64,000 nucleotides of DNA, taken from Timema cristinae (Eukaryota; Arthropoda; Insecta; Phasmatodea; Timematidae). Made by a program: the position numbers and the translations under genes. Under the pieces are notes generated by a model. That model was not told the DNA's origin. It worked only from the letters and a program-made list of their open reading frames with translations, and searched no databases. This document shows positions 12,262 to 23,954 of the stretch, in pieces. Numbering within the stretch: the first letter of the stretch is position 1; each line of letters starts with the position of its first letter. Location: positions 62,215,267 to 62,279,266 of the forward strand of contig JBCFYV010000001.1 in the NCBI GenBank assembly GCA_039000515.1, written 5' to 3'.

Positions 12262-13382
12262 CTAACCTATATCACTCTTCAATCGACAAGTGTTCATGAA
12301 TGAAAGTGTTCGATGGTCTTCTGACAAAATAATTATCTTTTGTCCTAACAACAAGTTTCTGAACCTGTGTAGTGCCCAAACAATGGATAAACATTCCTTT
12401 TCCGTTACGGTGTACCTGCGCTCAGCAGAGTTCAACTTACGGCTATTCATGGCAGTATACCGACGCTGTCCATTTCCACCCAGCTGGCTGATGGTCACCC
12501 CCAAGCATAGGCACTAGCGTCTGCTGTTAGGTAGACCGGTTGATAAAGTTTTGGTTATTTCAAGGTTTGATATTAAATGAACAAACTTTTCAGCTTCTGA
12601 AAAGCTGATTCCTCAACCTCAGTCCATTTCCAGGCTGCCCCTTTGTTTAATAGGTCGGTGAGAGGAACTCCTACTTCAGATAACTGATTTTTGTATCCAC
12701 GGTAGAAGCCCACAACTCCCAGGAATGCCTTTATTCCTGTTTTGGAATTGGATGACTTATGTTCCCTTATGATTCTTAGTTCTTCACTATACATGCGCAT
12801 CCCATCACATGTCAGGATGTGCCCCAAGAATGGATGGAACTTGATCTCTGTAAAATAATGATTTATTTAGTTCAAAGTCATCCCATATCGAATGAGCTGT
12901 TTTAACGTACACTCCAAATGGAACAAATGATCTTAAAAAGACGGGTACGTGATTAATAAGTCATCAACATATGCTCTAGCACACCCCGTACATTCATTAC
13001 CTAAAACCTGGTCCATACATATGGTAAACTCAGCCATAGCATTACTTAATCCAAAAGGCAATTAATTGAATTGGTATTGTCTATACCGGTACAAAAAAGC
13101 CGTGTACTGTCTTACCCCAGGTTTTAAACTCAGCTGATAGTAACCTTGGGTTAGGACCACTGAAGTCATATTCTTGATACCATAGAAGCCTTGCAGCATG
13201 TCCCCGATGTTAGTGGATGACTCATAGCTCTTGCGTATTAAGGTATTCAACTTCCGAGCATTCAAACATAATCTTACCGATTTGTCTTTTTTTTTTATAA
13301 TGCAGACCAGTGGATTCACATATGGACTTGAACAGCGACTAATAACACCATGATTTAGAATGGCCTGAATATGTTTATCCAA
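12262..13382 (-). pseudogene. Reverse transcriptase and RNase H of gypsy relic 2
   Basis: Three frames carry the parts in order: 13382-13062 (RT fingers, with a CIIKKKDKSVRLCLNARKLN stretch), a YVDD catalytic box near 12960-12980 in a separate frame, 12827-12573 (RT thumb and connection, GHILTCDGMRM and FLGVVGFYRGY), and 12504-12262 (RNase H, with SRKLNSAERRYTVTEKECL and SEDHRTL in place of the usual TDH). Stops and frameshifts separate them all. Confidence 0.8.
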
Positions 13383-13440
13383 TTAAGCCTCATATACCTT
13401 TGGTAAAGGGAAACTTTGGTATAAAAAAAACTTCTCTTGT

Positions 13441-15296
13441 GAGGGGTAAGTACGCCGGGTAACTGTTATTCCTTCCCGGCTGGTCAAAGACAACTTCTCG
13501 GCATTGCTATAACACACTCAGTAAACGTTTACTTGGATGACAGCTCGAAATGTTACTAGAAGTAATATCTAATATATCACTACACCAACAGTTGACATCT
13601 ATCACTTTGGATGACTGTAATGAAAACAGATGGTAATTTATTAATCTGATAGTTAACCACAGAAATTTAGGCCAATATTATTTATATATTTATTTGAGGT
13701 CAGACACAAAGTTTATTTATAGTTTTATTCCCCTTTAAAAAATTTCAACACCAATTTCACAAAAACTTCTAACGAACATATCTTCAAAATGGCGGCTGAC
13801 GAATCTAAACCATATGATTGAACATAACGGTAAACAAGTTTTTTACAATGATGCAGACACGCAGTTGATGAAAATATTTTATTCAGTTAAATATTTCAAA
13901 ATACGATAAAATAATGATAAAATCATTTATTGTATGTAAAAAAATGAACACAATTTTCTCTTTTCCAAGAAAATACGATGCCTGTAATAAAATATATTGA
14001 TGTGTGCACTATATTACACAAAATCAGTAACGTTCCAAAACGAAGAATAAGTACTTTTAATTATGTTTAAAATATTGTTTCGAGTTGAATAAAAAAAATT
14101 ATTTAAAAAAATGAAATAGTATGAGAAAACTTAAGTTTATGTTATTTTAAATGTAATATATAACAGTTAATTAAAGATCTTTACATTTATAACCAAACTG
14201 TTATCTTTTACAATTGTTGGCAACCCAAAACCTAAACATATGATTTTCGAACTGTCATCCAGGTAAAAACCTATCGTGAACGGAATATAATGACCAATTT
14301 CTATATGAGGGAATAGGTTTACGTGATTAAAAATATTATATTTGTAAATTACAAACAAAACTCAAGATGGTATGTTTTTTTTAAAATCCAACCATTTTCA
14401 AAAATGTGATTTTTGAGTTAACTTTAAAAATATATGCACAAAAACATTAATTATATAATTCAATATTAATTTAGAAAAGTGTCCATACAGTCATAATTTA
14501 AAAAAAAGATCATTATTGGTTCATCTAGAATTTCGCTCGCAGATCAGTAATTTTTAATGCGTATTAGTAGCAATGTGACCGCACCCATGTGCCGGCCGCA
14601 TGCTTCAGACGCTGTTAACGATGGGAGCAATGAGACTTGGCCAAATCGTGTTCCGCTTTGTTAAGATAATGTAGCGGGCCGCAGCTAGTTACTGTTAAAA
14701 CAACGCGTAAAAGATCAGATGTGCGGGAGGAATTTGTTGGTTCTACGCACGCATAATGTAGTTTGAATTATATGTTATGTAAACTATGTTCGCAGTTAGA
14801 ACCTTTAGTTGTTTGTTGCTTTAAATGAAGTATCCCAGTATTTAAGTTATATGTATGTATTAAAGATTTATATTTTAAAGATCGATGTATATACACATTT
14901 AAATTATATTAATTTAAAAAATAAAATTACTTATAAAATATTAAGGTGACTTGTGAAACTGTTTAAGAATTAGAGAAACGTGAATTTTCACGAATTAAAA
15001 ACAAATATAAACACAATTTTTCCCAACTTTAGTACGTTTTATTCTATGCATTAATGTTGTTTGGACAGAGCTAATGTTGAGAAAAATCTGTAAGATAGCG
15101 TTTGTGTCGCTGATAAAAAGGTGAAAGTGGTTGCTAACGGTCCGTTCCGTTGAGAACCAAAAAACCTGTTTTCGTCAGCGGTGGACTGGAAAGTCCTTGG
15201 CTGAGTTTTGGGAAGGGCAAAGATGGTGGGAGAGGGGGCGGATTAGCGGGTAGAAACTCTTCTTCTTTGGCTATTATGAATGAAAACAGTAAGTCA
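13441..15296. other. AT-rich DNA without genes
   Basis: No coding signal. Long runs of A and T between 13680 and 14520 and again at 14800-15050. The more GC-rich island at 14560-14720 has no recognisable content. Confidence 0.6.
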
Positions 15297-15305
15297 GGGA
15301 CCGAA

Positions 15306-15609
15306 CTATTATTATTATTATTATTATTATCACCGTGGCCTACTAACCTTTCGGGTTATTCACACTTACGCTAATGTGTAATGGTAGGGTGGTTGTGAGA
15401 TGAAATGGAGGACCTACAGTTTAACGTGGGATCCGAACCACGATGGAGACCTGGCATTCCTCACATTCACAAGTTGTGAATAATACACGTCTTGATAGAG
15501 GTGAAGGAAGGGTTTGGCAATCAGATAAATCTCTGTCGGGACCGAGGATTGAACCCCGGACCCGCAGCAGAGAAGTCTGACACCTTATCCCTAGACCACT
15601 GTGTCACCC
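15306..15609 (-). mobile_element. tRNA-derived SINE, family A, with 9-bp target duplication
   Basis: A 304-bp element on the minus strand, flanked by a perfect GGGACCGAA duplication (15297-15305 and 15610-15618). Its head, at the right end, reads like a tRNA: TGGTCTAGGGATAAGG (A-box region) and GGGGTTCAATCCTCGG (B box). The body includes AACTTGTGAATGTGAGGAAT and CCCACGTTAAACTGTAGG, and it ends in a (TAA)n tail, seen as (TTA)n at 15309-15332. A second copy lies at about 51674-51957. Confidence 0.9.
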
Positions 15610-15618
15610 CGGGACCGA

Positions 15619-16010
15619 ATTAAACCATCGGTTCATTTTTAAAGTTAATCTTAACATGATTTAAACACTAATCTCATTTAGTTTATTTTAGCGAGGAATG
15701 GTGGTCAGATTTCAAATCCCGAATGGGTAAACAAAGGGTGCATCTTTCTAAATGGTTTCCCTTTGTCCCTTCACAGAAATGTGGGTACATTTCCTCGGTT
15801 TTAGATATTGCTCATCATTAACACACTATTGTAATTAATAATAATATTAATTAAAATAACTAATTGTGCTTTATACAGATATGCCGAACTAATAGTGTGT
15901 TAGGAAGGTGGGGGAGGTGGACGGCGGATGTTAAGTATTTAAAGCATTATCTCTACATAATGTTGAATATGAGTATTTGTTATTTATGGTTATTGCCTCA
16001 TCTACATATT
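15619..16010. other. Short spacer with a repeat fragment
   Basis: No gene. CAGAAATGTGGGTACATTTC near 15775 resembles the body of the SINE-derived units in the Polinton intron (24351 and following), so part of another retroposon copy lies here. Confidence 0.4.
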
Positions 16011-16014
16011 ATTA

Positions 16015-17785
16015 TGTAACGATCTTACAAACGAGTACGAGTTCAACCCATTCAACGCCAAGTAATATGGGGCTAAACTCACCACCTGCCTGTTGAACGG
16101 GCCCGCTTTCAGCTCGTCTTGGACACGCACGCACTCAAGAAAACCCAACGGACACTGAGAGTGGGGCCGCTGCCTTCACTTCGACTGTGATTAAGGCTCC
16201 GCCCACCAAGAAGAAATCGTCGAATTTGACTTGAGCTGTTTCCGGTTCTCCTAAAATTAAATGCTATCAGCGCTATCTTTAAAACCCCAGAGCTGCCATT
16301 TTCTCCCACCTGAGCGCTGCTCGTTTCCTTTCGTTCATTTATTCCTTCCCTCATTTCCCCCTCTCTGAGGTCAGAATCGACGCCCACAAATCGTATAAAA
16401 AGGACTGTATGCTTCTAATCTCTACTAACTATACCACAGGCTCATTAAGGTGAGGGTGTTGTCCAACGTCTCTTCTGGGATTACTTATTCTTTGAAATTC
16501 TTTTTGGCATTATTATGGGGGGGAACTGTTTTCTAAATTTACCGTTTAGGCTTAACCTCGAGAGATTTAACTTGGTTCAGGACTAATGGGATTTAAGTGG
16601 CGTATCCACGGCTGTCAAAATTTACTTAGATCCTTTTGGTGCACCTTAAGTTCTATCTTCACTCTTACCTTAATCGGTCATACTTGGGGTGCATTCAACC
16701 GGGGTGTAAAATAATCTTTATATGAAACTAAACTTTGGTACTTTATTATGCTTTATGTGTTAGGTGTAAACACGTTTTGGTGGCGTTATGTTAGCGCAGG
16801 TTAGACTGAAATTGTTATTGAGAGCAGTCATTGGCGTTAAATAATGGGGACAACCATTACGGCGTATCTGACGTTAACTTGGAATTTGGTTGTATCTCTG
16901 ATTTTTAGGCTGAGAGCATGGCTCTGTATTTAAATTTAAATTATCAGGTTCTTTATGTAAATATTAAATGAGTAGGATTGTCGTCTCTCAGACACCAAGT
17001 ATTATTGATGTGCCTCATAGGATTCTTCTAGCCGAAACATTAATAGAATTGGTCCTAAAATTGTATAGTAGGTTAGACTTGAGTTATAAGTCTAGGATAT
17101 ACTTGCAAGCAGATGTTAAGGTTATTAAAATAACAACATATGAGGTTTAACCATAGTTGTATGTATAGGTATTTGAACTTAGTAACGTATAGTGATATAA
17201 GGTTTACTAGTTTAGGGTTTGATAAAATGTAACTAAAGCTTCAGCTCATGAAATTTAATCATGTTTATATGTAGTTAAGCTCAGTTACGTAAGGTAATGA
17301 AAATGACGGCCTTGCGGTCTAATAGAGTTAACTTTATTTTGGGCTATCATGCTGAATTGTTACCTATAGCCAGTTAGGGCTTAACTTCATATTGATAATG
17401 AGTGGAGAGGTAAATGTATAGCATGTATGTTCTTAGGCTGCTAGGGTTAGTACGAGGACTCTACAAATTAGTATCTCGAAATATTGACATTATAGGCGAA
17501 CCTCACCAATGAACTTGTAACCAGGTACCCACGGGTCGGATTTCTTTGAATGGACCCTGAACTGAACTTTAACTCTAAATTTAACTTTGTAATCTCTGGG
17601 TCATATCTTTAATAGAGTAAATTCCTATTATGAATATTTTCAGCTATTTAGCTATACTTTGACATTGTACTATGTTTGTTATTTTTGATATAACTAATAA
17701 ACTTGTCAACATTATTTTCTTGTATCTCTTCTGCTCTCCTGCACGCTCCATTTGTTTTAAATAGATGAGGGTGAAAGACGGTACA
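16015..17785 (+). repeat. 5' LTR of gypsy element 3
   Basis: A 1771-bp repeat bounded TG...CA, matched along its whole length by the split 3' LTR. A TATA box lies at 16394-16400 (GTATAAAAAGG context). An AATAAACTTGTCAACATT stretch near the end may carry the polyadenylation signal. The LTR is long for Ty3/gypsy, where a few hundred bases is common. A 60-codon frame inside it (16968-17150) has no sign of being a gene. Confidence 0.95.
16394..16400 (+). promoter_or_regulatory. TATA box of the 5' LTR
   Basis: TATAAAA in the context ATCGTATAAAAAGGACTG. The equivalent box in the 3' LTR is at 23243-23249, and the Polinton joins nine bases beyond it. Confidence 0.6.
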
Positions 17786-17794
17786 AGAGAAAAG

Positions 17795-17806
17795 TGGTAG
17801 CAGAGC
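17795..17806 (+). other. Primer binding site (initiator methionine tRNA type)
   Basis: TGGTAGCAGAGC lies nine bases after the LTR and matches the complement of the 3' end of animal initiator tRNA-Met (CCA end, GCTA before it) except at the last base. This would prime minus-strand synthesis. Confidence 0.7.
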
Positions 17807-17932
17807 ATGGTTACAAAGTTCAGGTTGTGTGGTTCGCAGCTCCATGTCCTATCTCTAGGGGAGATCTGAGGTGTCTGCGGTATAACCGCACTTTGTTTAT
17901 CATTGTTTACTCATGCTTGTCTATTTTCTTTC

Positions 17933-18988
17933 ATGCTGTCCGAGGCCATGGCTCCGCCAATGAAGCCCGATACCAAGACTTCAGCTGGTATGAGGAAAAC
18001 TAAGATATACAAGCTTAGCCGCGACCAGCTGCTGTCTGAGCTCGCGTCCAGGGAGATCCCGGTTCCACCCAGCGCTACGGTGGGTGAGTTGAGGTCTCTT
18101 CTCTCTGAACTGTTGAGTGAGGTTGGGGAGGCTTCGGCTGGTCGTGGTATGGCTGAGGATGCGAGTGAAAAACCTATTGCTCTCCCCCACACCACCCCGT
18201 CCATGCCTGTAGGGTATCTCAAATGCCAGAGCAAGGTTCTCATCGAAATTTTGGGTCGCATTCCCATATGTGATGGGCAGAACCACACCAACTTGTTTAG
18301 ATTTCTAGTAGAGGTAAATATGGCTTCGTGTCTTAAACTTGTTAGCGAAACACAGTTTCTAACCTTGTGTCTGACGAAAACGTCGGGGTTCCTCACAGAG
18401 CTATTATCTCAAGGTATCCAAGCCAATCTATCGTTGAGAGGGGTGATTGATTTGGTCTTGGGCGCATTGTTGCCCGGGAGGACGAAACAGAAGCTATGTA
18501 GAGAAGTGGTTCACCGGTTCCAGTCCTCCCATGAATCCTTTAGAAACTTCGTTCTTTCTATAACTGAAGCGGCTCGTGTGCTCAATGCTGACTTAGAGGA
18601 ATTAGAGCTCGTCGATATCATTTTTGAAAATGTCTCGCCTTTGACCAGGCGCCATTTTGTCTTTTCGGGGAAACCTACTTCTATACAGGATCTTTACTCG
18701 CTGGCGTCAGTCATTGAGGGTACTCTTCTCGCTGAAAAGGAATACTTGGACACGCATTCGCCAGCCGTGAAGAGTCGCGAGCGAACGGGTTTGAGTCCCG
18801 GGGCGGCTTGTACTGCGTTGCCATTTGAACGCGCCCTGCCCGCTAGGAATAACATACCTACTACTGGGGATAACTACGTGGGTGGGAATCGAGGGGACCG
18901 CGCGCCCCGTGATTTGTCTAGAGTCAGGTGCTACCGGTGTAATAGGTTAGGACATGTCCGTAGGCAGTGCATGGGGGGAAACTCCTGA
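17933..18988 (+). CDS. Gag polyprotein of gypsy element 3
   Basis: The structural protein that would package the element RNA. The frame is open from upstream, and ATG codons at 17933 and 17948 are both plausible; 17948 has the better context (GCCATGG). The N-terminal ~60 residues are helical and charged, with EIPVPPSATVGELRSLLSEL resembling a SAP-like helix pair. The middle resembles the capsid-type helical core (LGALLPGRTKQKLC, FRNFVLSITEAARVLNADLE). The C-terminus has one CCHC zinc knuckle, CYRCNRLGHVRRQC at 18929-18970, for RNA binding. It stops at TGA 18986-18988, in the same frame as the protease that follows. Confidence 0.85.
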   Translation: MLSEAMAPPMKPDTKTSAGMRKTKIYKLSRDQLLSELASREIPVPPSATVGELRSLLSELLSEVGEASAGRGMAEDASEKPIALPHTTPSMPVGYLKCQSKVLIEILGRIPICDGQNHTNLFRFLVEVNMASCLKLVSETQFLTLCLTKTSGFLTELLSQGIQANLSLRGVIDLVLGALLPGRTKQKLCREVVHRFQSSHESFRNFVLSITEAARVLNADLEELELVDIIFENVSPLTRRHFVFSGKPTSIQDLYSLASVIEGTLLAEKEYLDTHSPAVKSRERTGLSPGAACTALPFERALPARNNIPTTGDNYVGGNRGDRAPRDLSRVRCYRCNRLGHVRRQCMGGNS

Positions 18989-21900
18989 GGCGCGGCCAGG
19001 GTCGTGGCACGGTCGCGCCCACGTGTTCAGAACCCGTGTGTTGCTATTTCTATTGGACCCGTAGAGTGTGTGGGACTCTTCGATACCGGGGCCAGTCACT
19101 CTTTCGTTTTCAACAAAATTCTTGATACTGTTAAGAATAAAGTTAATGTCTTGTAAGAGCGCATAGTGCCTAAAGCGTACGCCGTGGCCAATGGACAGTG
19201 TTTATGGGTTTCTTGCAAGCTTAACCTTCCGGTTAAGATTGGGCGGTTTTCATGGAGGCGCTGTTTGTATGTTGTGGCCGATCTTCCTTTTGATATTATC
19301 CTAGGTAACGATTTCCTATTTGAGACCAGGGCTAGATTAAATCTAGGTGAGGGAGGAATGTCATTTGGTTTTGCGCCTGGGGAACTTATCCCCTTTGTGA
19401 GTGGTAAACCCCCTTTGGGTCTGTTCTCCATAGATAGTGGTGATGAAGCTATACATGACGTTGTTAGTCAGTTTCCTGACGTCATTACTGAGCGATGGGG
19501 GAAGTGTGATATCTTACCATATGATATTGTTGCTCAGGACGACATCCATGTACGCTCAGGTCCTTATTCCTGTGCCCCGCCCAAGATGGAGATTTTCAGG
19601 GAAGTAGTCTTCGACCTCGAAAGGAGAGGGGTTATTTGCCCATCCAAATCTCCGTATGCCAGTCCGGCTTTCATCATCCCCCGCAGGAGTAATGGATACC
19701 GCCTCATCGTTGACTATAGAAAGGTTAATAAGAAAATCGTATTCGACCCCTACCCGATGCCTAGCATCGAGTCGGCGTTCCAGCATCTTGGCAAGGCCAA
19801 ATTCTATAGTTTACTTGATCTCAATGCGAGCTTTATGCAATGCGCGCTCTCGGAGCCTTCCAAGAAGTTCACAGCTTTCGTTACTCCATGGCAGGTCTAC
19901 GAATTTAACCGGGTGCCCCTGGGTATTAGTTGCGGGGGGCAAGCATTAAATAGGGTATTAGATCATATTCTGGCCGATCTGAAATTTAAGTTCGTGTTCA
20001 ATTACCTAGATGACATATGCGTTTACAGTAACTCTCTCGAGGAACATCTACTCCATGTGGAGACTGTTCTACGCCGCTTGCGCTCGGCTGGTCTTACCAT
20101 CAACCCGGAGAAGGTTACGTGGGCTAAGCGGTATATCCCGTATCTAGGCTACATAATCTCGGAAGGGAACTTCTCGTGGATCCTGGACGCGTAAAACCGA
20201 TCCTTGACTTCCCGGCCCCAAAAAACTTGAAAGGCGTGCTACGTTTTTTAGGTATGTGCGCATACTATGCCAGGTTCATACCCATGTTTTCCGAGATCGC
20301 CAGCCCATTAAACTCGCTTAAGAAAAAAGGGGCAAGTTTTTTGTGGTGAACAGAACAAAGTGAGGCCTTTCTCTCTCTCAAGCGACACTTAGTGTCCCCC
20401 CTGGTTCTGCGTATGCCAGACTTCTCCCTCCCATTTCGGTTGCACGTGGACGCGTCTTCGGTAGCGCTTGGTGCCGTTCTTTCCCATCTCACCCCTGAGG
20501 GCGATAGGCCGGTTGCTTTTGCAAGTAGAACGTTGAATACGGCGGAAAGGAAATATAGCACCTACGAAAAGGAATGTCTCGGGTGCGTATTTGGGATTGA
20601 GAGATTTTCTGATTATTTGGAGCTCAGGAAATTTGACCTATTCACTGATAATGTTGCGTTGTCTTGGATGTGGAATCACCCCAAGCAACTTGGGAAAATA
20701 GGGCGTTGGGTGTGGAGACTTTCCAGGTTCGTCTTTACCACCCACCACATTGCCGGGAAATTGAACGTTGTGGCAGATGCGTTGTCCCGCATGTCTGAAG
20801 ATCTTGAGCCCATTGGGAAACATCCAGATGCCGAACCCCTTTGCGTTATCCACACCATACCCGAGTCCTTTATTTCGATCGGTGACCATCAGTCCCAAGA
20901 CGACTTTTGTAAACAGGTAGTGGAGAGGCTGGGTGCAGGTGAGGTAGTAGGTAATTACTCTGTTTGTAAAGGCTCCTGGTAGTCAAAGTTAGAGGTAGGA
21001 CCAGATATTACGTCCGGAGAAACTCAGGCCCATGCTTATGAGGTACTTTCATGATTCAGCGTTTGGAGGTCATTGTGGGATACTTAAGACTGAGCGAAAG
21101 GTGTCGAAAGAGTTCTTCTGGCCCAATTTGCCTAAGGATGTGAGATGTTGGGTACGAAAGTGTGAGTCGTGCCAGAAAGCTAAGCCGGCCTAGAACTCGA
21201 AGATCGGTCTTCACTCTGCCGACATCGTGACAAGGCCTTGGGAAAAGGTCTTCGTAGATTATGTCGGGCCCTTGTCCCGCACTTCCCTAGGCAACACCGC
21301 GATCTTGATTGCCATGGATGCTTTCTCAAAGTTTGTTATATTAATACCGCTTAGAAATATGAAGGCTACGACCACCGTGAACGCTTTGTCGAGGCGTATT
21401 TGGGCGATGTTAGGCGCCCCTAGAATAATTGTGAGTGACAATGGGCCATGCTTTAGGGCCAAGGCTTTTGCAGATATGTGTTTTTTATGGGGATAAGGCA
21501 TGTGACAACTAGCCCTTACAACCCATCTCCCAACCAAGTAGAGCGGTTTAACCGCAACTTGAACATAGCCCTGACCATATTTCACCACCTTGACCAATCC
21601 CATTTGGACCAACACCTGGACTTCTTAAACCTCGCCTTCAATTCGGCCTATCACGAGTCAGTCCGAGCTACCCCGGCTTCTATCTTCCTCAACAGAGACC
21701 TCAACCATCCCTCCTGGCCATCTGGGATGTGGATCCGCTTTTGTCGGAAGCCACTCACCGTACGTTTGAGGAGAAGTGTGAGTTAGCGTTCGTTAACCTC
21801 CAGAAGTCGCAACGGAAGGTCGCCTCGGCTTACAACCGAGGACGAGTCCCTGTCCCCTTTAAAGTAGGCGACACTGTCGTCTGTAAGTGCTTCCCCCAGA

Positions 21901-22061
21901 GCTCAGCTGCAGACCAGTCGTCGGCTAAGCTGTCTTATAAGTGGAATGGGCCATGGCTGATAGACAGGTTTCTAACCCCCGTCTCTGTGCTTCTCAATGA
22001 AGTGGCGGATCCATCTCTGTCTCGGCGAGCACATGTTAGCCATTTAAAACCCGTGGAATAG
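18989..22061 (+). pseudogene. Pol polyprotein of gypsy element 3 (broken)
   Basis: Order: protease (FDTGASHSF near 19079-19105), reverse transcriptase (FIIPRRSNGYRLIVDYRKVN near 19670-19730; YLDD at 20003-20014), RNase H (VDASS near 20447, YEKECLG, FTDN), H2C2 finger (about 21050-21180), integrase (FVDYVGPL, IVSDNGPCF, QVERFNRNL for D, D, E), and a C-terminal SH3-like tail ending HVSHLKPVE at 22061. Lesions seen: TAA 19154-19156, a frame change near 20175, TGA 20347-20349, frame changes near 20970 and 21015, TAG near 21191, and frame changes near 21480 and 21715. The protease follows gag in the same frame after one TGA, so pol may have been made by read-through, or the TGA is one more lesion. 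No working Pol can come from this copy. Confidence 0.9.
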
Positions 22062-22850
22062 TTAGTCAGTGCCCTGTCCTGTGTCGTGTGTCAAGTTATG
22101 TTTTATTAGATATTGTCTACCAGGGCACTTTATTCGTAGTATGTTTTAAATGTTCACTTAGTAACCAAGAGGGGGGCCCCTTCTCGCTATTAGCATGTAA
22201 GGAAGTGTTAGGTATTGTAGTGCTTTATTAAACTGTGACGCCTGGGAGTTGCCATAGTGCATTTGTGCGTCGACCCAATAAAAGACACTCCAAGAGATAC
22301 TCCTTTTTTGGGACATCACCTGTCTCATGTGTGACCCATATGGACCATTGAGGCCTAAAGACTCACGGGTTGAGTGAACCCGATCGGGCACGAACTGTAC
22401 GGCGACATGCAAGAATAGGTGTGAACTCTATGTGGTGTATGTTCTACTTGTAATGCTTTTGTTCTCAGAGAGGTCTCCTTATTCCCTCCTCCCCTTTCTC
22501 CCGGCTCTGGGAACCAAGCGCCGTGTCGACATGGAACATAAGGAAGAAGATGTGGTGTGAGTGGGATGGACTACCCAAGTCAGGTGAAGAAGCTGGGGAC
22601 GACCGCGGTAGCCTTCTGGAACTTGGGTGGAATGAGTGTCATGCAGCAAGCCAGATGAGCGTCAATAAAGCATTCCAAGAGTGAGCTGGTGGTTGCGACC
22701 AGCTCCAGTGGGGATCGACAGCCAACCGGCTGGACTGATGATTGGAAATCTCTAGAGAGGGCTCGTCGCCCCCTACCCTACCAAAACGTATAGACTCATC
22801 ACGACTGGGATGGCGCCTCCTGGTCGTTCATCTCGAGGTCTCCTCTCCTT
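22062..22850. other. Non-coding stretch between pol and 3' LTR
   Basis: Nearly 800 bases with no env-like frame or other gene. The polypurine tract follows. Confidence 0.6.
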
Positions 22851-22860
22851 GAGGGGGGGG
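22851..22860 (+). other. Polypurine tract of gypsy element 3
   Basis: GAGGGGGGGG, three bases before the 3' LTR start at 22864; it primes plus-strand synthesis. Confidence 0.8.
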
Positions 22861-22863
22861 TAT

Positions 22864-23258
22864 TGTAACGATCTTACAAACGAGTACGAGTTCAACCAAT
22901 TCAACGCCAAGTAATATGGGGCTAAACTCACCACCTGCCTGTTGAACGGGCCCGCTTTCCGCTCGTCTTGGACACGCACGCACTCAAGAAAACCCAATGG
23001 ACTCTGAGAGTGGGGCCGCTGCCTTCACTTCGACTGTGATTAAGGCCCCACCCACCAAGAAGAAATCGTCGAATTTGACTTGAGCTGTTTCCGGTTCTCC
23101 TAAAATTAAATGCTATCAGTGCTATCTTTAAAACCCCAGAGCTGCCATTTTCTCTCACCTGAGCGCTGCTCGTTTCCTTTCGTTCATTTATTCCTTCCCT
23201 CATTTACCCCTCTCTGAGGTCAGAATCGACGCCCACAAATCATATAAAAAGGACTGTA
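22864..23258 (+). repeat. 3' LTR of gypsy element 3, left part
   Basis: Matches 16015-16409 with about ten base differences. It is cut at ACTGTA (23253-23258), the left copy of the Polinton target duplication; the LTR resumes at 42434. Confidence 0.95.
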
Positions 23259-23405
23259 AGTAGAAAGGAATTAGGGTTTTCAGGACGGATGCGGAAGTGA
23301 CGCCATAGCTCCCCTCACCCCATTTCCTCCCTCGCGTTTGTCTCGCGTGTTCCAGGATTCCCCCCTCCCCCTCCCGCGGTTTGGATCCGCGGCTGCGTAG
23401 AGACG
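23259..23405 (+). repeat. Left terminal inverted repeat of the Polinton
   Basis: 147 bp, the reverse complement of 42281-42427 with two mismatches by eye. GC-rich inside (CCCCCTCCCCCTCCCGCGG). The integrase would act on its terminal AG. Confidence 0.95.
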
Positions 23406-23954
23406 TGACAGAAGTAGGCGGGACATTAGAGAAAGGCTGGTATTATTGGTCGAGAAAAAGAATCTTGTTATAATGAGGTTAAGATTTCCCATGAACTAAA
23501 AAGGGTTAACCTTTAATCCTAGTGTTATGATTCAGGCTTCTCTAAACCCGAGTTGAGAAAAAGGTCCTTCTTTCCGGGGGTGACAAATGAAGAATGTTTT
23601 CCTGGCAGCTTAGTCCCCCTTGTTCTTTCCCTACTCGGCGGCTGACAAGTGAAAAATGTTTTCCTGTGAATTAGTCGTTCGGCTCGGCTCCCCTAACCGT
23701 GAGAGTGCTTTAACTCAGGAAGTTAACATCTGTTTCGCGGGAAGTTAACATCTGCGTCTCAGAGGTCTGTGAGGATTTTACAAGAGGGGGAGGAACTTTA
23801 TTAGATGACTCGAGGGAGGAGTCAAGTGAGTTCAAACCCTTTTTTCGCGCCGCCTCCTGGAGAGGGGAGTAGTTTACTTCTATATATTGAGTTACCCCTT
23901 TAAGTAGAATCCATTATCTTTTAAATCTTTATATTCTAAACAACATAATCAAGA
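23406..23954. other. Polinton left subterminal region
   Basis: Non-coding. It contains two imperfect 36-bp repeats sharing AATGTTTTCCTG (about 23580-23615 and 23641-23676) and a GAAGTTAACATCTG pair near 23719 and 23741. A TATATATTGAG box at about 23881-23891 lies some 70 bases before the first ATG and may be its promoter. Confidence 0.6.

Larger units (their letters stand above)
10842..13440 (-). mobile_element. Ty3/gypsy relic 2 (minus strand)
   Basis: Reading from high to low coordinates, fragments of reverse transcriptase (13382 to 12573), RNase H (12504-12262), an H2C2 zinc finger (about 11840-11700) and a long integrase frame (11645-10842) follow in Ty3/gypsy order. The subfamily differs from relic 1 and from the 16-44 kb element by sequence. 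gag and the 5' LTR are not seen. Confidence 0.8.

Noticed and set aside
16109..16387. Minus-strand frame of 92 codons in the LTR (also 22928-23203)
   Set aside because: Both copies lie in LTR promoter DNA; shared only through LTR identity.
16968..17150. 60-codon frame present in both LTRs (also 42991-43173)
   Set aside because: It is conserved only because the LTRs are copies of each other; no motif and no coding signal.
17911..18396. 161-codon minus-strand frame
   Set aside because: Antisense shadow of gag.
22062..22850. Possible env gene of gypsy element 3
   Set aside because: No frame with a signal peptide, membrane segment or glycosylation pattern.
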